Origin: Euglena gracilis
Taxonomy: Eukaryota > Euglenida > Euglenophyceae > Euglenales
Assembly: GCA_039621445.1 (NCBI GenBank)
Contig: CP154956.1
Location: 70,926,914-70,990,913 of the forward strand
Length of the DNA: 64,000 bases
Direction: 5' to 3'
Position numbers and translations under genes: made by a program. The notes under the pieces are model-generated. The model was given only the letters and a program-made list of their open reading frames with translations. It had not been told where the DNA came from and did not search any database. Positions 9,401 to 37,700 of the stretch are shown one piece after another. Each line of letters starts with the position of its first letter. Position 1 is the first letter of the stretch.

Positions 9401-11532
9401 GGATGCCTTCAATTTTTGAAAATTTCAAAACACGGCCTGTTTTCGCCGAGATTTTTGCGACCTTTTTTGCTTGAAATTCAAAAAAATTTCCAGGACGAAA
9501 ATTTTTGGAGGTTTTTGAGTTTTTTTTCAAGGCACTTTGACCAAAACTTTTTTCGGGGGTTTTAAGGTTTTTTAACGATTTTTTAAAGCGCCTTCACAAG
9601 AATAATGCCTTACACGTGGGAGGTGGTAAGGTGGTGTGGGGGGTCCAGACCCCCTCCCCAGATGTTGGGGTGTCCAGCCTCCCCACCCCTCTCCTTGGCA
9701 GGTTTAAAAAAAAACAGCGAAAAATGTTTCTTATCAGCACCGTAAATTGCAAAGAGAAATGGCGTTAGGAATGGCCAAGAAAATTCTAAAAATGAGCATT
9801 TTTTGATTGATGATCAAGGAAAAAATCGATGATTCTTCAACAATTTTGGCCTGATGTATGGCCTTTTGATTATCCACAGAACCAACAGAACCCAACAATT
9901 TCCTGGCCCCTTACCGTTTCGAGGTGGGTGGGGGGGGTAGATCCCTCCCTGTGTTGGGAGGGGTCTAGACCCCCCTCAGGGCTTCCCATACATCCCTGCC
10001 CCTCCCGCACATGCCAAGCCCCGATGTACTTGGCTAATGAGGTCATCGTCACAAACCATAATTTCTCTCTGCCAGTCCAGGTGGGATGGCGAAGGGTTTT
10101 TTGGACACTTAACTTACATTTGCGAGGCCAAACCAAGTGACACATGTGTGACACATGATCTCTGAAGTATTGCATCTGCAGGGAGGGGTGCTGCAGGGAG
10201 AGAGGTTGTTTTCCAGATTACACATTTCTGCAGTCACTTCCATGCAGCATTGACACGTCGCATTCTTTGACCTCTATGCACAATATTATCACAGTCTCGG
10301 ACCCCATGGCTGTTTTGTCTGGTTTAATGGTGCAAGCAGATAGTCACAAAGAACAATGGCAAAGGTTGGTTATGTCGGTTGTGTCTGACAAAACAATCCT
10401 ACAAATCATAAAGTGGCGATCTGTGTTGCCCCGGGAAACATTTGGAAACCTCAAATCCTCTTTTCGCCCCAGGCACCACGGCAGTGGCCCATCTCGAGCA
10501 GAAGGCAGCCACCACCACAGAGGTGTGGGTGGTCATAAACCCCCCTCCCCAAATAACGGGGCGGGGTGCCCCGTTACTGGCACCATCTTTTTGACCTTCC
10601 CCCCTGCCCCGTTATTTGGGTACTACCCATCATCATGGAATTCCCTCCGAGTGTTAGAAAGCTGAGATCCGAGACCTTGAAAATGATTTTGACCCATCCT
10701 GGATTCCACTTGCACCATCTGTGTCTTCTGTCCCTCCCCCAAAACCTGCTGGGAAGCACTCAGGACAGGGAAGCGTTGTAGAATATTTTTGTGGTCGCTA
10801 ACCTCTTGGACCAAAAACCTGAGGGTGCCCCGTTATTAGAACCATCTTTTTCGGCCTGCCCCCTGCCCCGTTATTTGGGCATTGCCCACTCAAAGGGCAC
10901 TGCCCCATTATGTAAAGCCTCCAGGCGTTTCATTCAGAGCAAAGCGTGAGTTTTTTTGGCCATATGTAACAATTTCTCACAAGAACTGATCCATTTTTGG
11001 CGAATATCGCACATTTTAGGGAGACTTGGGAAGTATACAAAAGAAATTTGGTATTTGACCACAAAGGTTCGTAGAGGTCACCCAAAAAAGACCAAACCCC
11101 CCTTCTGAGGATCTTTAGGTGCCGCCCAAATGGAATCTTGGGGGTCTTTATATTTGGGAGGAGGGTTTTGAGCAATTTCATTCCCTTTCCATTTGCTCAC
11201 CCCTTTCTTGCAGACCGCAGTGAAAGTCCTCCACGGAAGCGCGAGAAGAGGAGTTCTCTGTGGGATACAAAGGACGACGTTCGACACGATACACCGTATG
11301 TGCCATTCCCGCCTTCGAGCCCCCATATGTGCCTGTGCCAGCTCAGGATGTGGTCGGTGTTTCTTTCCCTGAGTCTCTCCCAGTTGGGCTGCAATGACCC
11401 ACTCCATTTTTCGTTCGTTTTGAACTCCCAGACAAGTATTCCTGCCACTCTTTGTGTCGCAGGGGAGAAGCCAAGGAACCCCGAGATGGCATTTCTGGCC
11501 GGCAGGACGACCGACAAAAATCGCACAGATAG
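6199..11532 (+). CDS. PWI-domain protein, SRRM1-like splicing factor (8 exons)
   Basis: Exons: 6199-6210, 6567-6611, 6793-6960, 7494-7661, 8109-8170, 10473-10522, 11214-11295, 11463-11532 (stop TAG 11530). Together they total 657 nt, 218 aa, and every phase matches. The N-terminal half matches the PWI domain of SRRM1 (SRm160), an RNA/DNA-binding domain of a nuclear splicing coactivator: GTSLDQDPRWKDKNK, then KLMAQLKFPACFNKPVNLKK, VWVAKKLVSMLGIEDD, LVFNHLESE, MQIELTGFLGRNAAPFMEEL and LLLSAQESPVGIPAA. A Gln/Arg/Lys-rich stretch (EQAQQAASIIQKRLEG) and a short basic, Ser/Arg tail follow (DRSESPPRKREKR). Animal SRRM1 is far longer with a large RS domain, so this is a short PWI protein. Intron 4 uses a GC donor (CAG|GCGTGT). 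The 4-residue first exon (MDQQ) is the least certain; it was chosen because it is in phase and starts with ATG. Confidence 0.8.
8186..8400. repeat. Family-1 intronic repeat (introner-like), within SRRM1-like intron 5
   Basis: Contains TGTATGGGAAGCCCTTCGG at 8188 and a second end motif AGAGCTGTATGGGAAT at 8239-8254. A poly-G tract with GGGGGGTCGACCAC and the stem-loop GCGCCGAAGGCGCC (8354-8367) follow. This order of modules recurs at 25032, 35161, 54674 and 56944. The opposite end of this copy is not identified. Confidence 0.65.
8400..10472. other. Intron 5 of the PWI gene: repeats only
   Basis: Holds several GGGGTCCAGCCAGCA tracts, the hairpin cccccccggccgggggg at about 8983-9010, copy B of the dispersed repeat (9620-9995) and AT-rich filler. 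No exon recognised. Confidence 0.45.
9620..9995. repeat. Dispersed repeat, copy B
   Basis: Shares with copies A and C the blocks TCTAAAAATGAGCATTTTTT, ATTTTGGCCTGATGTATGGCC, CCACAGAACC, CCCCTTACCGTTTCGAGGTG and TGTTGGGAGGGGTCTAGACC. It ends GCTTCCCATACATCCCTGCC, an inverted version of the family-1 end ATGTATGGGAAGC. Confidence 0.65.
10540..10885. repeat. Repeat with CCCCAAATAACGGGG / CCCCGTTATTTGGG palindromes
   Basis: CCCCAAATAACGGGGCGGGG at about 10547 is answered by CCCCGTTATTTGGG at 10608 and 10866. GTGCCCCGTTACTGGCACCATCTTTT and GTGCCCCGTTATTAGAACCATCTTTT-type blocks are repeated. It resembles the NNATAATAACCCC elements at 34228, 42062 and 62692. Confidence 0.6.
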
Positions 11533-12185
11533 CCCCTCCCCCGGCCTCTCATCTGCCTTCCCTCCTTCTTCCAACCCCACAACACCAAATAAAGACGTAG
11601 ATGGTCCCTACTCCTTTGGCACTACTCCCTCGTCCCTTTTGCCACACGCTTGCCATTGCTCCAATGAATGTCTCACTGCACTACAATTGCCACCAATACA
11701 ATGGCCCAAGTTGTGCTATTTTGTTCGTTGCTTTGCCCCCCAAGGGGTACATGCTAGGTGAAGTAATCACCCGTGAAAGCCTGGAGGAGCGTCCAGACGT
11801 AAATTGCCAAATCGTCTGTCAAAATTTGGATCTGGTGAAAAATTTTGATTGCTCTGTTTTATTGATTTGACACTATTGGACAATTAAGTGCATTGGGACA
11901 GGTGTGAAAGGGACTCCAACTCCCTTTTCTACCCGCCCAATGCGTCTGCTCTGCTGCGGATAATGCAGCCACTCACCCTTTTTGAAGCTCCGCCAACCCT
12001 TTGGGGTGAGCCAAAAGGAGGGGCACACCACTGTCCCAGCCATGAAGCAACCGCTCTCCCCTTCTTTGCCCCTTGCGAGCCCCCCTTGGGTCTCAGCCGC
12101 ACAGCCGCACTGCGGGAGGCCTCCCCCATTTCGCCCTTTTCCCTGCCCCCCCCCCCAAGACCGCCCACCGCAGCCAAGGCCCTCC
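11533..12185. other. Intergenic region between the PWI gene and the GST-domain gene
   Basis: About 650 nt with moderately C-rich sequence and no recognisable exon. The promoter of the next gene presumably lies here, but no specific element can be pointed to. Confidence 0.4.
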
Positions 12186-16950
<4,765 letters not shown>

Positions 16951-17580
16951 GGCCCATCCCCTCAGAACCGACCAACCGTCGCGCCCAGTGCACCTCCGTT
17001 GTTGCGTCAGCTTTTCAACAAAGTGGGCATCTCAGGCCTGCCGTGTGTTTTTTATGTGCTTTCTTGCATTTTTCCTGGACACAAAGGGTGTATATCCGCT
17101 TCTGAAGCTTAACAATACTTTGCAATATATCAAGAGGCAAGATACTCCTCGAGAGTCGTTGAATTTGACACCGGGTTGGCACTTGAAACCAGGGCTAACA
17201 ATCCAAACTCTAACCCACTTCTTCAATAACCCCAGCAACGAGTCGTATTAATTCCCCCCTGAGGCATTTAACTGAATACGTGCCATCCACATAAACATAC
17301 ACACATCCGTGTGAATATGTGAGAATGATGATTAATGTACCATGTAGCAGCAACACCACTTGTGGACGGGTTTGTGTTGCCATTTTCTCTTGCAAAGGTG
17401 AGTGTTGCCCCCCCCCCTGCCGCCAAAAGCCTGTCAACAAGGTGCTCAGGAATTCGTTAAATCTGAGAAATTCAGACCTTCCTTGATTCAACAGGAATCA
17501 ATACATGAATATTTAAAACCCCATTTGTGCCCCAGTGACGAAGCGACGACCCCCCTTTCCTGCCTTTTCTCTGCCCTCAG

Positions 17581-17767
17581 CCCCTCCCTCATGCCTGCCC
17601 AAGCCAGCAGCGTCCTGCTGGCCACGCCACCCCACTACTACCACTGCGGGGCGGTTCTGCAGCAAAGCCCGACGTGGCGCTGGCGACCCGCGTCATTCGG
17701 GCTGGTGCTGGCGGTGGTGTTGCTGACCGCCACTGTGGGAGTGGGCTTGGTGGATTTCCAAGCCTGA
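17581..17767 (+). CDS. Short open segment ending in a membrane helix (unidentified)
   Basis: After CCCTCAG the frame reads PSLMPAQASSVLLATPPHYY, then HCGAVLQQSPTWRWRPASFG, then LVLAVVLLTATVGVGLV and a 4-residue tail before TGA 17765. The last 20 residues form a clear hydrophobic span, as in a tail-anchored protein or the last exon of a membrane protein. An ATG is available at 17590. Composition is GC-rich like the real exons nearby. I do not recognise a family. It sits between the GST-domain gene and the ABC1 kinase and could be a small gene or an exon of either neighbour. Confidence 0.35.
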
Positions 17768-17848
17768 ATGGTTGACTGCTTTACCAAACGATTTTGTTGG
17801 CGGTTCGCTTTCCGAACGCATTCGATGCATTCCGCTGGCACCGAAAAC

Positions 17849-18070
17849 ATGATGGGCCCACCCCTCCCATTCAGCTTTGCTGGCGCGGCGGCGGGCGGGG
17901 GCCTTCGCCTCCGCCTTCGCCTAGCGGTGCCTCGACGCCTCCTCTCCAATCTGCCCTCCGTCGCTGCCCCCACCGCGGCAGCAGCGGCCCGTTCAAGCGT
18001 GCAGGCCTTCTGGCAGCACCCCCCCGGGCCAGGGCCCCGGCGGCCAGGGGGTTTGCCACTTTCCTGTAGA
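17849..18070 (+). CDS. Possible targeting-peptide exon (Ala/Arg/Leu-rich N-terminus)
   Basis: From ATG 17849 or 17852 the frame reads MMGPPLPFSFAGAAAGGGLR, then LRLRLAVPRRLLSNLPSVAA and PTAAAAARSSVQAFW: rich in Ala, Arg, Leu and Ser and poor in acidic residues, the composition of an organelle targeting peptide. It lies about 1.5 kb upstream of the first hydrophobic exon of the ABC1 kinase and could be its start, but no splice link is shown. The segment is also open on the opposite strand as an Arg-rich string, so the call is weak. Confidence 0.25.
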
Positions 18071-18351
18071 ACCAACAGAAGCAAATCTGTTGTCGGGTTC
18101 TGGCATAAAGTTCTTGGTGGGTCCAGATCTGGCTTTTTTTTGGGCATCCAGTACTGAAGCCGAAGGGACAGCTGGATAAACTCCGGGGCAATTTCCGTTG
18201 CATATCGAAGGGTAATACTGAGAGATGGCAGTTTTGTGGGTAAAATCTGGTGTGTGTGACTGTGTGGCGTTTAGATTACGTTTTCAACCCGAAATTTTTG
18301 TTTCAAATATTTTCAAATTCAGCAACTGCAGCATCAAACAACACGTTGGAA

Positions 18352-18568
18352 GCAGATTTTTTTTTTTAAGGTTCGTGACCCGGGGGGGAGGGGTGGGTGG
18401 GTGGTTGGGTCCCGGCCGAGCCCCCCCCCCCCCCCGGGAGGGTCGGTCTGAGTGGGTACCCCGCCAAAGGTGTCAAATTTTCGTTTAATTCAAACCGCCA
18501 AAAAAATTTGAGAAATTTTGGGGAAAAATTGACCCCAAAAATGGCCCCCCGGATCCTAAAAACCTCAG
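18352..18568. repeat. Family-2 intronic element copy
   Basis: Begins AGATTTTTTTTTTTAAGG, then TTCGTGACCCGGGGGGG; ends GGATCCTAAAAACCTC. The ends are inverted versions of each other. Flanks share TTGGAAG (left GTTGGAAGC, right GTTTGGAAGG), a likely target-site duplication. Interior blocks GGGTCCCGGCCGAGCCCCCC, GTGGGTACCCCGCC and ATTGACCCCAAAAATGG match the copies at 22339, 27567 and 48653. Confidence 0.7.
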
Positions 18569-18639
18569 TTTGGAAGGTGTGGTTTGTGCACTACCCGCAA
18601 TAAATCATCGTCCAAACGTCTGTTCCAGACAATTGCTTA

Positions 18640-19545
18640 AGCACTGACCACCCCCCCCCCCCCCCGGGGGGTGGGTGACTGGTTTTTTCAAAGTGACTGA
18701 CTGGTTTTTGGCCCGGACCCCCCCCCGGGGGGGGGTCGGCCAGGAGTGGGCAAAAGTGGCTTGAGTGACCCCGGCGCCGAAGGCGCCGGAAAATTTTTTT
18801 GGGCCTAAAATGGCCTAAAGTGACTGGAAAGTGGCCGTTTTTCTGAGTGGCCGACCCCCCCCCCCCGGGGGGGTAGTGACTGGCTGGTTTTTTTGAAAAT
18901 GAGTGACTGACTGGTTTTTAAAAAAGTGGAGTGACCCCCCCCCTCCCCCCCCCCGGGGGTCGGTAAGCAATTGTATGGTCTGTTCCTTTGGGGAAAACAG
19001 GGACCAGAGCTGCTCTCTGTGGATGAATGCCCCCACGTCAGAAAAAAATAAAAAAAATTTTTCCCCAAAATGCTTTGAGACGCTACTCCTGGCATGTCTT
19101 GTTCCTTGTCCTTGGCATGTTTTGTGTTTGTTTGTTTGTCACACGGAGCGGCAGACCCTCTGATGCCCTCCCACTGGCCTCTGCCCCTCCCCACCCCAGC
19201 AGCAGAGCCCATCCCTCCCGCCTCCTCCTACCCGCAGTGGTCACCGTGGGCAGGCCGAATTTTTATGGCGAGATGGACACCGCCCTGGGAGGGGGGGGGC
19301 TGCCGAGGCACTCCAAGGCACCAGATCCAACCGGGTGGTGGTAGGGCATTTGGCCAAAAGTTCCTGCGCCTTCGAGGCGCCAAAAGGCCCCGCAAAGCCC
19401 ATTTTGGGGCACTTTTTGGCCCACGACCAGGCACGACCAGGCACGACGAGGCAGGCACTGACCCGGGGGGGGGGGGGGGGGGGGGCAGTGCCTCCGTGTC
19501 CAGGCACACCAGCCCCCCCCCACCCCGGGGGTTGGTCAAATGCAG
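18640..19545. other. Poly-C/poly-G hairpin tracts and repeat filler upstream of the ABC1 kinase
   Basis: Several CCCCCCCGGGGGGG hairpins with GTGACTGACTGG between them (18645-18965), and the stem-loop GGCGCCGAAGGCGCC at about 18772. GC-rich segments at 19170-19320 are open but not recognisable. The kinase's initiation codon should lie somewhere upstream of 19546 and is not identified. Confidence 0.4.
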
Positions 19546-31230
<11,685 letters not shown>

Positions 31231-31792
31231 GGCCTCCCAGGCCAACGGTCCCCCGGGCTACCTGAGCCGCCGGCCCATGCGACGCATGCGCGACGGCCCC
31301 CTCTCCTTCCGACGCCTTTCCTTTCCCCCTCGTTGCCCCACCCCCCCTCCCTCTTCGGAACGCGGTGTTTGTTCCTCACCCAATGTTTGATGCTCATCCC
31401 TCTGGACGCGTTTCTTTTTTGAGACTTTCTCTCAAAGAGCTTGTGAGCGATTTTTTTGTGTGTGTGTGCACATGTGCCGTTGTTTGCGTGCGTACTGCTG
31501 GTCGGGGACCAGGAGAACCTCGTCCCACTCGCGGGAGTTGATGGTTAAGTGCTCAACCCGAGGTCAGTCATGTACCATACGATACCACAAAGAGGGTGAG
31601 GGTTCAGTATCCCCCCTTGTTTCTTTGATGATTTGAATTGGATGGACATCCTGACCTAAGGGTCACAGCTGAGGCGCTCCATTGGATTGGGATCGGTATG
31701 CTGACAGTTTCAACTGTTCAGTGAGTGACTCTCGACTGGCTTTGTGAGTTAGCCCCTATTTGTGTTCCCCAAGGTGCTCGATGTAGCCCGCA
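31231..31792. other. Intergenic region between ABC1 kinase and helicase
   Basis: About 560 nt after the ABC1 stop. The first 150 nt are GC-rich and then the composition falls. Contains GTGTGTGTGTGC at 31459. Both the 3' end of the kinase transcript and the helicase promoter should lie here; no specific element is recognisable. Confidence 0.4.
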
Positions 31793-34700
31793 ATGTCGTG
31801 GAACTTGCAGCGGTGGCTGTTTAAGGCAAAGGAGGGGGACATCAACCGCCCCGTGTACTCCGTGAAGGTGACGCCCCCCTCCCCCAATCCCCCCAATCCA
31901 CGCCAGCATGAGGTCGGGGGTACGGGGCGGGGGGAATTCCTCGAGTCGACTGGTGTTGCGTCCTCGCGCTGTTTTATTTTTATTTTCTGAGAGTTTTCGT
32001 TGGACGGTGATTTTTTGTCCAGCTTGAACCCAAGGCCCTTTGGGATGCTGTTATTTTAAGGGTTGATGTTAACCAGGTGGCATTGGGTCAACTCATCTCT
32101 GGGTCACGAGATGAAACACTTTTTCTTGAGATTGGCGAAGGTGCTTCCAGGGGGGATTGCTCTTTCATTTTACAGCTCTTTGGTGATTTCGGGTGGCTAA
32201 AAGGGTTTAAAATTTCAGAACACCCTGACACTGATATGAAGACTTGAAGCTAACCTTTTTGCCATTGTGGGTTCTGGGAGGGTGGGATGAATTATGGAAG
32301 TTGCAAATGATTGCAAGGCTCACCACCTCTCATTTTTTGTTTAGAAATGAACACTGAAGGGATCACAATGAGACTCTCACAAGCATGATTGCAAACCATT
32401 TGGCTCCCAGGCCCAGCAACCATCGCCTCTCCCAACGTGCAGGATGTGCCCGACACCTTCCACTCTGACAAGGAATATTATGAGACGTTGCTGTCTCATG
32501 TTGCAGAGGAGCTCCGGGCACAGGTTCTTCTTTCCATCCCTGGGTCTCTGCTTCTGCATCCTCAACTCATTGGGCCAAATGCCAGTGGTGTCCGAAGTTT
32601 AATGTTGATTCAAAGCGACACAACATCACCAAAACAACAGCGATCAAAATCCAGCATTTCTGTGACCTGTGTCTCCATCACAATTTGACGGACAGATCTG
32701 TATCTGATTGAGATGAACACAACCAATCATCTGAAGTGCTTACACCGGCAATTTCTGCCGATTCTACTCCAATGCACATCCCAAAAAACGATGGAGAAAT
32801 TTGTGGTTTTTTTTGTATCCCGAGCGTTTCATTTCTCGCTACCTGTCCCCCTGCAGATCCACACGTCGCTTCCAGAGGCCCAGTCCGCCCTCGTTGAGCT
32901 GACCATTGACAACTCCATTGACAAGAAGCGGTATGTGAACTCACCCCCTGACCACCTCAATGGCAAGCTGACAGAAGTGCAATGGAATGGCCAGATGCCA
33001 CATCAAACTGGAGGGACGTCCCAACAAGCTTCCGTGCCAAACGCACGGACAGTATGCAATCCAGTGCAAACATGTGGATGAAATGAGCAGATGAAATACA
33101 AGTCTGGAGAAGGTTTGCAATTTCAGCGAACAAAATGAACAGCTTGAGTTAGTGTGGATGTGATTTGCACCCCCAAAGGCAGGCGACAGACAAATACGCC
33201 TGTTTCAAGCAGCGAAATGAGCCGCCAATGAGACGTCGTGAGTCAAATCCTCCCCACCCTCTTGGAGTTTCTCCCCGTGGCATTGCTTCTCCAAGGGGGC
33301 TCAGCACCGACCCTGTGGGGCCCCCGCCCCGGGACCCCCCCTCCCAAACGCATTTTTTTCCTTCCAGCTCTTTGTGCCAATTCTCGGCGACTTTGAAAAA
33401 CGTTTGCCCAAAAAGTGCCCAAAATGGCTTTGGGTCGATTCTTTGAGCAACAGTTTTTGGCCTGCTTCTCGGGTTAAGAAACTCATTCACTTTGGCTGCT
33501 GCTCTTTGGGTGTGGGAGACCCCCCCCCTCCTGTGATCAGAGGGGCTTGACCCCCCATCGAACTCTGACTGAGGCCTATGCCCATCCCCTAGACCCAAGT
33601 CCCGCCACTCACTGTACCCAACCCCTTCGTCTCCACACTGCGGCTCACCATCGCCCTGGCGCCTCCCTGTCGGCAGGGACCTGCTCCTGGTGTGCTCCTG
33701 CGCCGCGGCCTTCCAGCCCGCCGATGTGCTGCTGCTGTGCCAGGCGTGTGCCCCGGGCGTGGGCTGGGCCAGGGCGTTTGGACCGGCGAGGGATCTCAGC
33801 GATTTTTGTGGCATTTTTGATTTGCTTGCTCATTGGAAGCTGGGCAGCCATCATTTGTGCCCAGTGAAATGTTAAGCAGCGAACAGCGGAGTGTCCATTT
33901 TTTTGAAGAATACACATGAATGTGTATTCTTCAGTGTATTCTTCAGTGAATATGTTGGCGTCGGTCGCTGTTCATATGCGTTTGCTATGGTTCAGGACTA
34001 CCCGTGGGCCGAAGCAACGGAGCTCTCCCGCACCAAGTACCGCTTCGCTGGGCCAATCTTGTTTGGTATCGTGGATTCCATCCGTCCAAACCATGGACTT
34101 GAGATCAAGGTTGCTCCCCAGTCCCTGTCACGACCAGAAAATTTGTCTCTCGTTACTTTTTTGCATCTTTGAAATCAGGTGCTGTGGGGGAGAAGGTAGT
34201 TAGGGTATAAAAAGCCACGTTAAATACACATATGTAACCAAATATAACCCCCAAATACGACCCCCCCCCAAATATAAACTCCCCCTGGGGCGTTTGATTT
34301 GGCGACTGAATGTAAAAACCCCCCAAATATAAATACGGATTCATCACCTCCTGACTCCTTAGATGTTGGTGATTCAGTGGCCTCGGCTCTCGAAAAGACC
34401 GAAATCGAGTCATCAAGAGAGTCTCTGGAGAGGTATTCTTCCATTGGAAGCAACGCAAAAAGGCTTCAAGGGACAAAATGGAAAAGGACAGAAAGTCGCC
34501 AGAAGTTTGGGTCCCCCCATATAAAACTCCCCCCCAAATAAAAAAACCCCGCAGGGGTCTTGAAATATCCGCCCAAATATAAAACTGGGGGTTTTTATAT
34601 TTGGGGGGGGGTTATATGTATGAAAACACATATATCTCACCCTTCGGCTGTGTATTTTGGTTTGGACTGATTCAATTTACCTTGGGAGATCCCCTGTGGA

Positions 34701-37700
34701 ATTATCACCTGTGCAACCTGCAAAAGATGGAAGAAAAACCGACTTTTCATGAGTTTTATATGACTTTACGCTTTGAAACCCGACGATTTATTTTTTGTGG
34801 TTCGCATGTGCATGCCATGTGCAAGCGGTGTTATATACCAACACCACTGACCGCTTCTTGTCGGCAGCATTCTGATGAATTAGTGGTCTGTCCCCATGTT
34901 TCGCCCGTGAGACATGGGACAGCCCATTAATTCCCCATGTTTCGCCCGCGCTTCTGAAGGTTGGGGCAGAGCAGGAGCCTAAGGTGCGGGACACGTGGCA
35001 GTGGTGGTGCATGAAAGTTGCCAATTTCGCCTCCCTGCGGTCTGTCCCTGCCCACTAGTTCCCCAACTCTCTCCCCCATCCTCATCCAGCCTTTCCCTCC
35101 ATATTGCCAAAGCCCCCCCAAACCCGTAGGCTGAAGACGGTGGATTTGGCCGGCGCCATCAGGGCTGAATGGGAACTCCAGAAACCTCATGGGTGGTGGG
35201 TGCGGGCGTCGACCCCATCCCTTCCTGCACTTCCAGGTGTGCCGATTTTTAGGTCAGTATTTTGTGTGCACAGTGCTATGGTGGGTGGCCCCCCTCTCCC
35301 CCTCCAACCTCCCGGGACTCAACCCCCCTCTCCCCAACCAGGTCTTCCTTTCCAGACCTGGGCACCGCCCCCGCAGGCGGGTGGCAGATGCGCTGCAGTG
35401 TGGCCTGCAGAGTCCCCACATGTTGGACTACCTCCTGGAGGATTTGTACATCGGCGCAGCTGTGGATGAATGTATGTCACTGTGCACTCTGTTTCATTGA
35501 CTGTCGGGTACCACCTTTTCATAACCCTTTTACGTTTGCCTTTTTTTTGTCAAAACAGAGGAACCTGCCTTGTGGTCAAAACAGAGGGACCGGCTCAGCA
35601 GATCAATCCTCAGATCCTTTGGGAAAGAGTTTAATGGCGGGTGTGGGGATCGCGACGCTTGTGAATAGGTGATACAGAAAAGTCAATGAAATGTAATGTT
35701 TGGTGATCCGGCGGCGGCCAAAAAACCCCCCTAAACTAACCGTTTTGGGCCACAAAAGCGTGCTAGAACACGTGCCAGGCGTGTCGGCGGCCAAAAACGG
35801 TTTCCAGAAATAATGTATGTTTTCTCGAGATATTTTCGAAAGATCGATTTTTTTTGACTGATTTTTGGACCCGGCGAGATGGCAGAGTCGGAAGAGGGGT
35901 GGGGCGTGCCCACCTGGGACCTAAAATCCGTTCTCTGCGATGTACCCACAAGTGCAATCCCCTTCCCAAATGTGATCTTCCTCAGAAGGCCCTCCCCGTT
36001 GCAGAGTGCTGAAAGAAGCCACACGTTGAAACCTCCGAATTTCACTGATGAGGCATCCTCGTATTTGCCTTTACCCTCAACTCTGGAAAATCAAAATGTC
36101 CCCACATGCCAACACGGGGAAGGTGAGTTAACAGATGCCGCCATTTTATTTGTTATTTTATTGCAGCCGTATTATTTTATTATTATTTCATTGCAGCCGT
36201 ATATTATTTTCCTGCTGTTCTGTTGCATTCCCATTCTCAGCTTTGCCGTCGGCCGAGGACACACAAACATTCTCCAGCCGGCCACCAGCCACTCTGGCAA
36301 AGAGACATCAGAAGGTAAGCCATTTCAGTGTGCAGTGCCCAAAGGGTGCACAGCCCCAAATGAGTGCCTCGCACCTGTGAGGGTCCGAAAGCGAAGTCCA
36401 AAAAAATGCTCCCCCAAGAAGCCACTCTACACTGAACCAGTCCCTGGTCATGCCCATAACATAACTGGATAAGTGCCACACCCCTGAGGATCCGAACTAT
36501 GGTCGAATAATATGCGCACCCCGTGCACTTAAATGGAGGGGGTTACTCGATTGGGACCTGAATCCATACAACTGTTTCAGTCCGTGGATTAACGTAACTT
36601 CGTGGTTTCTCTCATGAGTCGAACCCCTCCATTTGTTGTGCCTCCTATAACGTAACCTGGCTCAATGCAGTTAGTTGGTTCTCTTATTTTTGTTGTTCAA
36701 CTGTACAAGAAGTGGCTTCCGTTGTGAAACCACCAACAAAGCCTGCCTTTGGGTTTTCAGGTTGTCCATTAAGTTGTTCAATTTTCGAATCGGAATTGAA
36801 TTGCATTTGTGTGATGTGTGTAATTGTAATGTACAATGTATTGATGTGTGTAATTGTGCGATACAGTGTGTAATTCAAATATTTAATGATTTATTCAAAA
36901 TCTCTGAAGGCCATCCCCCCTTGAGACCCCCTGGTCTGGCCCCAACCCCTCTTAGACCTCTGAGGGGGGAGGAACTCCGCGGACTCCGTTGGAATCCTGG
37001 CACCTGAGGACTTCTTTTCCTTCTGACGCAGGAGGTGGTGACCTCACACGAACCGCAGCAGATGTGGGAAATTGTGACTATGACGCATCGCAGACGGTCT
37101 AACACCCAAATCAGACCTGAATGCTTTGGACGTTTATGGGAAACGGCATCAGTTTGTGCATGAGCTTGGGAAATCGGTGATTTTTCAGGGAGGCCTTTCA
37201 CCTTCCCCGGCGTTCCACGTGGTACGGGGTCTAAATTTGATCTCCATTTTGCTTCCATTGGCCCGGGAGGGGCCGTTTGGGAGGCCCAAACTGCCAAGGG
37301 ACATTCGGGGCATTGCCCCACACTGAACGCTTGGGGTGGACACCCCCCTCCTTCTGCGCAGGGGCCGGCCGACCTCGTGCCGGCGGGGCACGTCCTCCAC
37401 GAGAGCCCCGGGCTGGCCGACGCACTGCTGCGGCGGCTCAACATCCCGCAAGTCAACGCCATCGTGACCATCGTGCAGAAGCAGCAGGGGGTCAGCCTGC
37501 TCCAGGTGTGGCCCTCGTGTGGGGGGGGGGGGGCGGTGCATCTCGGTGCCATTGTGGGGTGGGGTGGTATGGGGCTCAAAAGAAGAAAAAACGCATGGCA
37601 ATTTTTCAGGCATCTGCAACCCCCCAAATGCACCGGGTTAATGCTATTGGGGTTCTTTTCTTGAAAACCTCCAGGGAGTTTTCTTCTGGGCAGGGTGAAT

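Noticed and set aside
17638-18203. Minus-strand Arg-rich open frames
   Set aside because: Antisense of GC-rich sequence; basic low-complexity composition, no motif.
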